Part shown: piece by piece, positions 1 to 9,327 of the stretch | How the letters are laid out: each line of letters opens with the position of its first letter | Position numbering within the stretch: the first letter of the stretch is position 1 | NCBI GenBank assembly: GCA_035236585.1 | Contig: CP141139.1 | Location: 38,201,217 to 38,265,216, forward strand | DNA from: Warburgia ugandensis | Taxonomy: Eukaryota > Streptophyta > Magnoliopsida > Canellales > Canellaceae | Direction: 5' to 3' | Length of the DNA stretch: 64,000 nt | Translations under genes and position numbers: made by a program | The notes under the pieces: model-generated | What the model was told of the DNA's origin: nothing | Database searches by the model: none | Seen by the model: the letters and a program-made list of their open reading frames with translations, nothing else

Positions 1-31
1 ACTTGAGTCAGCTTTGATCCTGAATTCATGA

Positions 32-768
32 CTATGGAGGATTATGAAGCTCTGAAAATGGAATGGAAGTAGTGCAAATCAGCAAAACGGCAATGATGTC
101 ACTGAAATCGTGACCAAGATTGCCAAATACGATTAAGTTAAACTCACCACTTGAAACTGGATGCCAGGCTGCACCAAAATCATCTACCAAAACCTTAGAT
201 TTTTGCAGGTTGGAAGTCACTGAGAGATATCCTTTTTTTAGTGGGAGAAGTTGCATTCGAAGTTGAATAAGGCATGCTTCTGTTACTACGCCAAATGATT
301 CTTCGAGCGTCTTCCAAGACGAATAGGAACTGTCGCAAGAGTAGACATATAGAAGAACTTCCAAACACGATGGGATAATGTATGTCGTTTTTGTTGCATG
401 CACTAAACTTTGGGTTGGAAACATTTGTATTAGTGGCAAGATCCAATATTTGTTGCCGTGGACAGACATCAGTCCCATAGGCCAATCCATCATGCCATGA
501 ACACCGAGAATGGGAAGATATTGAGCGTTCCACAATGAATAGCCTGTCTCAGTCAGTTTGACAGACGAGAAGTGGGTCGTGTTGTTCAACGCATGAAGGG
601 AGTACATTAGCGTTGTGGATGTGGTAGATTGGGAAGAAGCAGCCAAACTGGTGGAGTTGTCAGCAGGTGCAGAAGATGCCGTGATGGAGTGCTTAAGATG
701 AAGAAGGGTTGGAGGTGGGATGAAAGGGGCTTTTGCGATGGGATGGGAGCCAATGGAGTAGATGCCAT
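32..768 (-). pseudogene. Ty1/copia Gag, degenerate (copia-1)
   Basis: This is the capsid-type Gag of a Ty1/copia retrotransposon, which packages element RNA into cytoplasmic particles. The translation has the copia gag_2/UBN2 layout: a Ser/Thr-rich N-terminus, a segment with YLPILGVHGMMDWPMGL, then SSWKTLEESFGVVTEA, LIQLRMQLLPLKKG and VSSGEFNLIVFGNLGHDFSD. The likely start is the ATG at 768, reading MASTPLAPIPS, 8 bases inside a tRNA-Met-type primer site. A frameshift soon after moves the reading into the long open frame. The zinc knuckle and pol would lie below position 1, outside the window. The family is clear; a functional product is unlikely because of the frame change. Confidence 0.85.
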
Positions 769-775
769 TCTCCCT

Positions 776-786
776 CTCTGATACCA
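776..786 (-). other. Primer binding site of copia-1
   Basis: On the minus strand this reads TGGTATCAGAG, the complement of the 3' end of initiator tRNA-Met that primes minus-strand DNA synthesis in many plant LTR elements. It lies just upstream of the Gag start and marks where the 5' LTR of copia-1 ends. Confidence 0.75.
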
Positions 787-1125
787 AGTTAGTGCAAATG
801 ATTCTCTCAATTTATTATGAGAGATCGTATAACATTATATAGGTGAGTTATAACTGCAGTCAACCTTTTTAGGTGGTGTGGGAGGTTTCATATAAAGGGC
901 AGCCTCGGTGCACGAAGCTCCCACCTATGTGGGGTCCGGGGAAGGGCAGACCACAAGGGCCTAAGTAGACAACCTTATCTTGTATTTTGCAAGAGGCTGA
1001 TTCCACGCCTTGAACCCATGACCTCGGGTCACATGATGACAACTTTTACCATTGTGGGAGCTTTCATATATAGAGAATAAATCTAGGGGATTAGAATAGG
1101 TAGTTACGATCACCTCTATCTACAT
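787..1125 (-). repeat. Probable 5' LTR/leader of copia-1, border uncertain
   Basis: The sequence immediately upstream of the primer site should be the 5' LTR. On the minus strand it holds a TATA-like TCTCTATATATGAAA near 1,065-1,080. The distal border at about 1,125 is a guess from a TG dinucleotide, because the partner LTR is not in the window. A SINE insertion accounts for roughly half of the stretch. Confidence 0.35.
894..1052 (-). mobile_element. Au-like tRNA-derived SINE
   Basis: The minus strand carries a box-B-like motif GGGTTCAAGGCGTGG, then CAGCCTCTTGCAAAATACAAG, then CCCTTCCCCGGACCCC, and ends in GCACCGAGGCTGCCCTTT. This order matches my memory of the plant Au SINE consensus. It is flanked by a 17-bp direct repeat starting TGTGGGAG and ending TTTCATAT, at 877-893 and 1,053-1,069, with one mismatch. 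That is the expected footprint of LINE-assisted insertion. The target is the probable LTR of copia-1. Confidence 0.88.
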
Positions 1126-2990
1126 TGGTATATACTTATACTAATCACCTTATAAGGGGACAATTCGGTAACTTTATTTTGTAATAACCCTTCCCTCGTT
1201 CAGCAACCTTGCCCTCTATGCTCTCCTTGTTTGTCTGTCCTTTTGCAATGGAGTACATGTCATTCCTCCGCTGTTGTCCTTCCGTTCTCCGTTTAATGAG
1301 GATGACAATGCCAAGGTTATGGTATCCAAATTTGAAGTGGGAATTTGGTGACTTCTTAGAACAAGGGAGGATTACAAAAATAATACAAAAGTCTAACATT
1401 AATAAAAAAAATTCAAAATTTTCAGCTTTATGAATTGAACCACAAATAGAGAGACTCAAATAATCTCTAGAATTATTTGTAACTAAAATAAAAAAAATTA
1501 CATCTTAAGAAGTTAAAAGCTACTACTAGAATGGCATCGTAAGAATAATTGAAAAAGTGCCATATTTTAAAGTGATGTGTTCTTTAATATAACTTTGAGA
1601 TCATCTCACAATTCAACAACACAAATTACATTATCATATAGTTCAACTAACCATATATGATGAATAGAAGTATACTATCAATAGCAAAATAAACTAACAC
1701 GGTGAGATGAGACCGAAGGACATTCCTAGTTTTCAACGAGAGGGTGATGTTCATGAAGAGCAATAATAAGGAAAAATGGAGTGGGTTAGCTAAAACTTTG
1801 GACTAATTAGGATCAACAAAAATAAAAATAGTTTCCAAACTTTTGAAGATTCTCAACTCAAATCAATAATGCATTCTTATTTAGCAATACATCTTAACTA
1901 TCATTAGCTAATCAAACTTGGAATAATCAAGAAAATGAAAGATATGCTAACCTATTACTGGATAAAAGATAGCTTACCAAAAATGGACAGCTCTACATAA
2001 AAGGTAGGTACATGTCGAAAATCAGGACCATTTGGGTGGAATCGAATGAAAGAGAGAGAAAGAGACAAAAGAATGGAAGGAGAAAATTAGGGATCTTACT
2101 GTTGAAGCTTTGTTGGTTTAACAACTATTTCTTCTTCTTCTTCAATGATTAGATAGAAAGACTTGTGGGAAAGATGAGGAACTACGCTAAAGGAACATTT
2201 GAACCCCTTTTTTTCTTCTTCAATGAATAGATAGAACAAACACAACCTGCGGCCACTTCTTCTTCTTCTTATAGATTTTTAGTCAAGCAATTAAAGAATG
2301 AGTGTTCGACTACGTAGCTACTTCCAGGAGGATGATGTTCCAATGCTCCCAAGCTTAACTAGTTTTGCTTTAAAAGAAAAGGAATACAAGAAATGTTTTA
2401 TAGAAAGATCAATTCATCACTAGAAATGGTTGATAACAATAGGAAAATATATGAATCTTGCATGTGAGGTATGAGACTTGGGAGAAAAGGGTTCACTGGA
2501 CCAAAGACAGAGAAGAGCAAGAGAGCGAATTGGGTTTTGGATAGAAAAGTAGGGTATATGTGGATTTTAGGCCACTGCTCTTAAAAGTTATGATATTTAT
2601 GCTTAACCATTATTGGTTCACTCATAAATAATTGAAACATTATGCAGTCTTCTAACATATTAGTAAAAGGAGGGGAAAATAAAATAAAATGAAATGGGGT
2701 TCTTATGACAAGAAAAACCCACTTCTTCTTGAAAGAAATCCATCTCCAATTTGTTTGTCTAAAGTTTCCCAATGGCTACAAAAGTGATTTCAATTCACAA
2801 ATGAGCCAATTTTGGAACATTCAAAAACAAGAATCCAACAACATTTGGAAATGTTCCAAGTCTTCTAGATTCAAGATCCCAAACTTTAGGACATTTTTCA
2901 GCAACCTTTTGTCAATCTCTTTATGTAGTTAATGAAAATTTGACTATCATTTCATCAAAATCTCCTCTTGCATATCTAAGGTCAATATAT
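1126..2990. other. Unassigned AT-rich DNA
   Basis: No recognisable protein, RNA or terminal repeat is visible here. Open frames are short and have no family resemblance. A TTCTTCTTCTTC-rich stretch with AATGA.TAGATAGAA occurs twice, near 2,130-2,160 and 2,215-2,235, a small local duplication. The region may be decayed transposon or host intergenic DNA. Confidence 0.5.
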
Positions 2991-2991
2991 A

Positions 2992-3381
2992 GTTTGGTTA
3001 CTTATAAGTTCCCAAGAACTAACAAGTTCTTAAGAACTTATAAGTCACAAAAACACTGACCTCATGAGTTTTGTCACTTATTGAGAACTAATGAGTTCTC
3101 AAATTGAGAGTTTATGATTATAAAGTAATTATTATAATGACAATATAGTTACTTTATTTTATTTCAGTATTAAATACTAGTAATATTGCGAGCCATGTTT
3201 AAATAGTATAATGGGTCCCACCAAAGAACCTATTTGCACTATTCTTGTTTTTAGTAGCACTTGGGTCCTATTATAAAACCCCATATGGGTCTCACATGAA
3301 AAAATAGAGGTGGAAGTAGGAGTAGATAATGAAAAGAAAAGAAGTGTGGTTCCTAATATACAACCTAGATAGGTCTCACAT

Positions 3382-3424
<43 letters not shown>

Positions 3425-3678
3425 ATTGTATGGACCACATTGAAAGGAGAGAATTGTTGTTTTAGGAACAAATTAGTTCAAGCTTTTAAAATGAACGCAG
3501 AAGGAACTCAAATGGCCATTTTTACACTAAAAGTGACAACTTGTAAGTTTTAGTGATGTTTAGAACTTCTAGAGGGGGAGAAATTTGGAAATAAGAGAAC
3601 TTGTAAATAGCTAAACTCTACCCCCTTTAGTGACAACATATGTATTTGAAGTGGGAGAACTTGATAAGTAACCAAAAT
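2992..3678. mobile_element. MITE-like element with terminal inverted repeats
   Basis: The left end reads GTTTGGTTACTTATAAGTTC. The right end, reverse-complemented, reads TTTTGGTTACTTATCAAGTT. The pair frames about 690 bp without coding capacity. Next to the left end is a run of smaller palindromes built on AAGTTC/GAACTT around 3,005-3,110. A GA microsatellite lies inside. I could not define a clean target duplication, so the superfamily (hAT, Mutator or other) stays open. Confidence 0.5.
3383..3422. repeat. (AG)n microsatellite
   Basis: About 20 uninterrupted AG units lie inside the MITE-like element. The open frame with a run of Arg-Glu pairs here is an artefact of the repeat. Confidence 0.95.
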
Positions 3679-3729
3679 CTACACCTATCTAAGTTCAAAT
3701 ATGTTTGTAACTTAAAGAGTTAGTAGTCC

Positions 3730-4755
3730 CTCCTTTCCCAGAGCTTCCTTCTAATTTTCCTATTTACTCATCTCATTTTGGGGTTGTGCTTGATCATAAT
3801 AGAATATCTCTGTACATTGATTAGTTTTCGTTGGAACTCTCTTATTCCTATTTACCTAGAGCCTCCACTAACCATTGTTCTTTCTATGTTGATGGCTTTG
3901 ATATCTTCCTATCTCATTTGTAATTGAGAGAGTTAAGGGATTTGGTACTAATTTCTATGAAAAGGAATCAATTGCTAGAGGGGGTCTTATTGAAACGGAG
4001 AATCGTGATGGGTTTTGCAATGGAGTATTTTCTTCCCCTTTGTAGTTGAGAATAATTCCAAATTTTAATAATTATAGTCAATATTAATCATCACTTACAA
4101 ATTAATTTGCATTTCTTACCATGGAATGAGAAGAGCTTTGATCAAAAGATATTTAGAATTGTTTGGCCATGGTCATTCCCCCATTCTAGAGATAAAAAGT
4201 TAGATCTTATGAATCAACTTTTTCCTTATGATATATGTAGCCTCGCAGTCTTATGATATATGTGGCCTCGCAAATTATGATTGGATTGTTGTGGACTCAA
4301 TAGGAGCTGTAGGGGGTTTATTCATGGCTTGGGATTTTCGTAAACTTATTAAGATGGACCACCATATTGGTCTGTTTTCAACACCAGGTTTACTCAAATC
4401 TTTGCATGAAGGAAGTTTAATGACTTTTATAGGGGCATATGGTCTGAATGATAGTACTTCCAGGGCAAGTTTTTGCCAAGAATTAAGACATATAGAACTT
4501 GATGTTAATCTTCACGAGTAAAAGCGTGAGATTAACATTACTTGGACGCCCTATGGAAGGAATGTGGAGAACATCAGGAATTCGGGTGAAGCATGGAGAA
4601 CGTCATTGATTTTGTTGATTGGTGGATCTTCCTTTAGTGTGCAAAGTTTTCATGTGGTCCAGCCATCAGGTTCAACCTTTATTGGCTAGAATTAATAAAT
4701 TAATAGATTTCTTGTCTCTAAGGATTGGATCTCATCTTTCCCGCATGCTCAATAA
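3730..4755 (+). pseudogene. LINE fragment with endonuclease domain
   Basis: This is the end of the apurinic-like endonuclease/phosphatase (EEP) domain of a plant L1-type LINE ORF2, which nicks target DNA to prime reverse transcription. From about 4,228 the translation reads WIVVDSIGAVGGLFMAWD, then LLKSLHEGSLMTFIGAYGLND, as in plant LINE EEP domains. Past a stop at 4,519 comes VDWW/NWW-like sequence and a degraded segment equivalent to the family's RxxRFLVSxxW stretch, up to about 4,740. The part before 4,200 has only weak LINE character. No reverse transcriptase follows: a copia LTR abuts at 4,763. Several stops and frameshifts make it dead. Confidence 0.75.
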
Positions 4756-4762
4756 TTATGGT

Positions 4763-5060
4763 TGAAGAAGTTTGAAAACACAATAGAAAAAAGAAAAGGA
4801 AAGCAATTAACGCGTGTAAAGAGAAGGCAACTTACTTGATTATGTTCCTCACTCTCAGCATGTATTTATTGATGAGAGTGAGCCTTTATTAGGGCCGCGA
4901 TATCCTCTTGAGGATTACGATCAAATGGTCAGTTATAAAGATATCAAAGAACCATGACAAAAATGACTACAATATTAGTTAACTAAGTAATAAGATCAGT
5001 CCCAGTTCCGGATGCCTTGAGTCAACTATGATCACAAGGATACGCAATCATTCTTTTACA
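4763..5060 (-). repeat. 3' LTR of copia-2
   Basis: On the minus strand this block begins TGTAAAAGAATG directly after a polypurine tract and ends ..AACTTCTTCA, giving the TG..CA termini of an LTR, about 298 bp. It lies downstream of the reverse transcriptase fragment on the same strand, as a 3' LTR should. The 5' partner is not in the window, so the distal border is inferred from the CA and the switch to LINE sequence. Confidence 0.65.
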
Positions 5061-5070
5061 CTCTCCCCTA
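5061..5070 (-). other. Polypurine tract of copia-2
   Basis: The minus strand reads TAGGGGAGAG immediately before the TG of the LTR, the normal place and composition for the plus-strand primer of an LTR retrotransposon. Confidence 0.7.
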
Positions 5071-6570
5071 AACTAAACAGGCTGAAAGACTTTTGAGTTT
5101 GTCTCTAGACTAAGCAATGCGCATAATTGACACACTCTTTATGAAAGCATCCGCCCGTTAATCATGAGGGGCAATGAGTCGAACATTAACCAAGTCTTTT
5201 TGTAGCCCTTTCCCTACAAAGTGAACAGGCATAAAATTCGGGATATGCTACCATGTGAATACAACTGATATATGTTATCACAAAGTAATCAAGGAAGATG
5301 CAGGTATGTGATATGAAGTTCTCGAAGAAGATACCTGATCCAACATAGATCAGATGCCGTTGATGCAACAGTTCTATGTTCAACTTCAGTGCTAGATCTA
5401 GACACTGTTGGATGCTTTCTAGAACACCCCATTATTAGATTATCAGTCAAGAATAAACAATTTCTAATTGTAAAACAACGATCATCAGGTGATTCTTCCC
5501 AATCAGGATCACGTTAGGCTCTTAAGTTGAAGTCAGTTAACGAATTAAAACCAAACCGCGCAAAACAGTCCCTTGAACATACTTCAAGATCCATTTTACT
5601 ACTTTAAGGTGGGTGATAGTAGGTTTGAGCATGAACTGACACACCCGATTGACTGCAAAACTTGAATCAGGGCGTGTCAAGGTGAGGTCCTGGAATGTAC
5701 CAACAAGTCAATGGTGAGGGGTGTTGTCTGGCAATGGATCTCTATCATAAAGTGATTATTTTGTGCCAGTAGACATGGGTGTCATGACTGGCTTACAGTG
5801 AAGGATCTCTGCCTTTTTGAGAAGATCCATGGCATATTAACTTTGAGACAGTGTCAATAAGGTGCGTGTCCTATGAACCTCCATTCCAAGAAAGAAATTT
5901 AAGGGATCTGAGCCACACTTTTCAAATTTGATAGACAGATGATGAATAAGATCAGTAGTTCCTTGAGAATCACTCTCAGTAATCACTATGTCATCAGCGT
6001 ATGGCAGACGAATGTTGCAACCTTTGGTAGAATGACGATAGAAAAGACTTCGAGTTGCTGGGATTTTAGGACATTGGCTAAATAAGAATAGCACTCTCCA
6101 AGAGCTTGTTTAAGGCTATAGATCACTGTATGTAGGCTGACAACACGATGAGGTAGTTTAGGATCGACACAACCGGAGGTTGCTGCATATAAACAGCTTC
6201 CTAAGAAGTCCCATGAAGAAAGGCGTTGATGTCATTTAATTGTTGCAACGGCCGACTAACATGTGAACAGACAAGTGAGAACATTCGTATAGTTGGCACC
6301 TTGACCAGTGGGCCAAAAGTGTCAGCGAAGTCAACACCTTGTTGTTGGTGAAATCCTTTTGCTACAACTCGCTTTGTGAGTTTCGAGACACAATGTTTGC
6401 ACCGAGGGTTGGTATTTCATAAGAGTAGGTAAAGTTGGGCACTAATCTCTGTATCCATAGCATCGAGCCAAACTGCAAATTTGTGAGCTTGCTGAACGAT
6501 AATTGGATCATCTGGTACATTAATAACAGCTGTGGCAATGAGGTGAAGTCCTACCGAGTAGCATTTTTGG
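5071..6570 (-). pseudogene. Ty1/copia pol: reverse transcriptase and RNase H (copia-2)
   Basis: This is the 3' half of a copia polyprotein. In minus-strand order I see a degenerate RVT_2 start (AVWLDAMDTEISAQL, about 6,480), the segment PLQQLNDINAFLHG (about 6,240), and the catalytic YADDIVITESDSQGTTDL with LNFFLGMEVHRTRTLLTLSQS (5,837-6,094). YADD is the metal-binding core of reverse transcriptase. Below 5,830 the RNase H region is broken, ending near 5,110 in LVNVRLIAPHD, where copia proteins normally have an ADxxTK-type end. Stops and frame changes are frequent. The gag, protease and integrase end is missing above about 6,600, where another copia element begins. Confidence 0.85.
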
Positions 6571-6639
6571 CCTTCGGATCCAATCCTCGAGTCAGCTCAT
6601 TATTATTAGGAAAGAAAATATTTAGTATGTATCTTTAAT

Positions 6640-6799
6640 TTTATTATCCATTTTTGTATAGTTGGATGGTCGATTGTTAGGCCATAATTATGGATAGTGT
6701 ACTAATGGAGAAGTTCCATTCATGTGTATATTCATACTGTATCAATGAAAATATACAAGGGTTTCTTCATCAAGTCTATTCTTTTACCAAACCTTTATC
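6640..6799 (+). repeat. Probable 5' LTR end of copia-3
   Basis: The sequence ahead of the primer site is expected to be the 5' LTR of copia-3. A TGTTAGGCC at about 6,680 is a plausible copia LTR start, which would make the LTR very short (about 120 bp). No second copy is present to confirm it. Confidence 0.4.
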
Positions 6800-6800
6800 G

Positions 6801-6814
6801 TGGTATCAGAGCGG
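6801..6814 (+). other. Primer binding site of copia-3
   Basis: TGGTATCAGAGCGG matches the initiator tRNA-Met primer site used by most plant copia elements. It fixes the orientation of the gag-pol fragment that follows. Confidence 0.85.
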
Positions 6815-6927
6815 ATTTGATCTATTATCTTGTCGATTGCCAAATCACCGATTTTCAATCCTTTTTTTTTTTTTTTATCCTCTTCTCCATTGTTGAATCT
6901 TCAATCTATCGTTCATTGCTCCATCCA

Positions 6928-7075
6928 ATCACAGCTGATCTCCACAGTTCTAGGCCTAAAAATGGTGAGTCTTCTTCATTGCTGGTTTTTCTTGCCAGTT
7001 TATCACTGCTGATCTCCATGGTTCTCGGCCTTAAAACGGTGAGTCTTCTTCATTTTTGGTTTTTCTTGCTAGTTG
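6928..7075 (+). repeat. 74-bp tandem duplication in the copia-3 leader
   Basis: Two adjacent 74-bp copies (6,928-7,001 and 7,002-7,075) each run from ATCAC.GCTGATCTCCA through GGTGAGTCTTCTTCATT to TTTTTCTTGC.AGTT, with a few substitutions. It lies in the untranslated leader between primer site and gag. Confidence 0.9.
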
Positions 7076-7180
7076 TTGATATCCCAGTGCAATCATCAGT
7101 GATAGAAGTTATGTCATCTTGATCGTCTTCCTCAAGCACTCCAAACCACAACCGTCCCTGCATAAACGTGTGTTTTCCCC

Positions 7181-7549
7181 TTTCTTTTTCTCTTATTTTG
7201 TGCTATTCCTCTCCACTTCCTTTTTTTTTTTTTTTTCTTCTAATGGCTCAAGAAAACTCGTCTACTAGTTACCCAAAAGAAAACGTTTCCAGCAGTAACC
7301 AAACCTTTCTTTTTCTCTTATTTTGTGCTATTCCTCTCCACTTCCTTTTTTTTTTCTTCTTCTAATGGCTCAAGAAAACTCGTCTGCTAGTTACCCAAAA
7401 GAAAACGTTTCCAGCAGTAACCAAACCTTTCCTTTTCTCTTATTTTGTGCTATTCCTCTCCACTTCCTTTTTTTTTTTTTCTTCTAATGGCTCAAGAAAA
7501 CTCGTCTACTAGTTACCCAAAAGAAAACGTTTCCAGCAGTAACCAAACC
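7181..7549 (+). repeat. ~123-bp tandem triplication spanning the copia-3 gag start
   Basis: Units at 7,181-7,305, 7,306-7,427 and 7,428-7,549 each contain a pyrimidine-rich leader with a T run, then an ATG opening MAQENSS and ending VSSSNQT. The T run varies between copies and accounts for most of the length differences. Only the third unit is in frame with the rest of gag; the first two run into their own poly-Phe codons and stop. The copies are nearly identical, which suggests slippage or unequal exchange. Confidence 0.95.
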
Positions 7550-9325
7550 TTTACCATTACCAACCCTCTCTCTCTTGAAAACAATCTCATATCTATCAAT
7601 GTCACTGCCCAAGTTCCTCTTGAAAACAATCTCATATCTATCAAAATAACCATTGGATATAATCTTTATGGTTATATTGATGGTACCTTTGCATGCCCTC
7701 CTGAAATGATCAAGGAAAATAATATTGAAACAGCTAATCTCAATATTCCTTTTGGGTTCGCCAAGGTTTAAACTTGAAACTAATTACGCCAATCCAAACC
7801 GTGGCCGTATCGTGGGTATTCGAGAAGCCTTAAGCAAATCTGTGAAAGGAACGAACAGCACATCAACATATATGCAAAAAATAAAAACATTGGTTGATTC
7901 AATGGCTATTGCTGGAGTACCATTTGACGATTATGAAGTGGTATTCCATGTCCTCAATGGTCTTGGCAATGAGTACAAGGAGACTGATGCAGCTATTTGT
8001 GCCTGTGATAGTGTTGTTTCTTTTGAGAAGCTACACGACAAATTGGCTGATCATTAAGTCTACCTCTAGCATAATACACAAGCTGAAACTGCTCCAATCA
8101 CAGCCAACTTTGCAAATAAATCTAGTCAAAATCATAAGTATATCAACAATCAAAACAAAGGCAAACTCAGCAGTCAATCAAGCAATCATCAACAACGTCA
8201 TCAAGGTCAGAATTTCAACACTTATCGCAATAGTAATAAATCCAGCCAACAATCCAACAAGGTTGTTTGTCAAATTTACAATATTCTTGGTCATGTTTCC
8301 ATGAGATGTCGTCGCCTACAAGCTGCCATGCCATTGATGTTTCAACAACCATTCTCATCATTTGGATCACAACCCACCATGCCACCGCCACGCTATCCAC
8401 CGTCAAGAGCTCATTTTGCTACTCAACCTTCACAATTTTCCCAAAAATGGCTAGTAGATTCTGGTGCATCACATCATGTGACATCTAATCTGAATAAATT
8501 ATCTCTTCATTTTGATTATGATGGTTTAGACGATATTATGATAGGTGATGGTAAAGGTATTCAAATTACTCACACTGGCTCTACAAGTGTCCCTTCTACC
8601 ACTAAACCATTTTTACTTTCCGACGTTCTTTGTGTACCCAATATGAAAAAGGATCTTATTTCAGTTTCTACATTTTGCTCATCCAATAATGTCTCTATTG
8701 AATTCTAACCCTCTTCCTTTGTGGTGAAGGATCTTCGTATGGGGCACCTTTGGTAGAAGGGGTGAATAGAGATGAAGTTTATGAATGGCCTACATCACCA
8801 ATTTCCACTTCCAAGTTGTCTCCATCCATGCTTGCACTTGCATCCATAAAGGCTCCATTTCAAGGTTGGCATAATTGTTTAGGTCATCCCTCTTTGAAAG
8901 TTTTAAGACACATTGTTCATTCCTTTAATTTACCAATGTCTTCATTCATCTCCTCCTAGCCAATTTTCTTGTAATTCATGCAAATGCAATAAAATGCATA
9001 ATTACCTTTTTCAACTTCCACTCTCACTGGCAATTCTCCTCTTGAGCTTATTGATTTGGATGTTTGGGGTCCATCGCCTATTCAATTTCATGATGGATTT
9101 AACTATTATCTACTTTTTATTGATCATTACACTAAGTATATGTGGTTATTTCTAATGAAACATAAGTCCTAAGTCTCTTTAATTTTTTTCAAATTTCAAA
9201 ATGGTTGTAGAAAAAAAAATTCTTCCAACGTTCCATAATTTCCTTTAACTTGAATAATTTGGGTGAATTTCTTAAACTTTGCAATTTTTTTGAAAGCAAT
9301 GTCATTTCTCTCTTTTGGACATTCA
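7487..9325 (+). pseudogene. Ty1/copia gag-pol, truncated (copia-3)
   Basis: This is the 5' half of a copia polyprotein. Gag starts at the ATG at 7,487 (MAQENSSTSYPKE). A frameshift near 7,770 leads to the UBN2-like part ending EKLHDKLADH (8,056). A degenerate zinc knuckle reads VCQIYNILGHVSMRC, with Tyr where the second Cys belongs. The aspartic protease core WLVDSGASHHVT follows at about 8,448, then gag_pre-integrase (GWHNCLGHPSLKVLRH, about 8,860), then the integrase start with a frameshift, traceable to LGEFLKLCNFF near 9,290. At about 9,326 it switches abruptly to CACTA transposase sequence, so reverse transcriptase, RNase H and the 3' LTR are gone. Frameshifts at about 7,770, 8,060, 8,710 and 8,960 make it non-functional. 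Confidence 0.88.
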
Positions 9326-9327
9326 AG

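Noticed and set aside
990..1052. Possible tRNA gene (box-B-like GGTTCAAGGC)
   Set aside because: The motif belongs to the tRNA-derived head of the SINE; no cloverleaf or acceptor stem can be formed from its flanks.
1145..1459. Possible small host gene on the minus strand
   Set aside because: No family resemblance, low-complexity AT-rich composition and no splice or promoter context supporting it.
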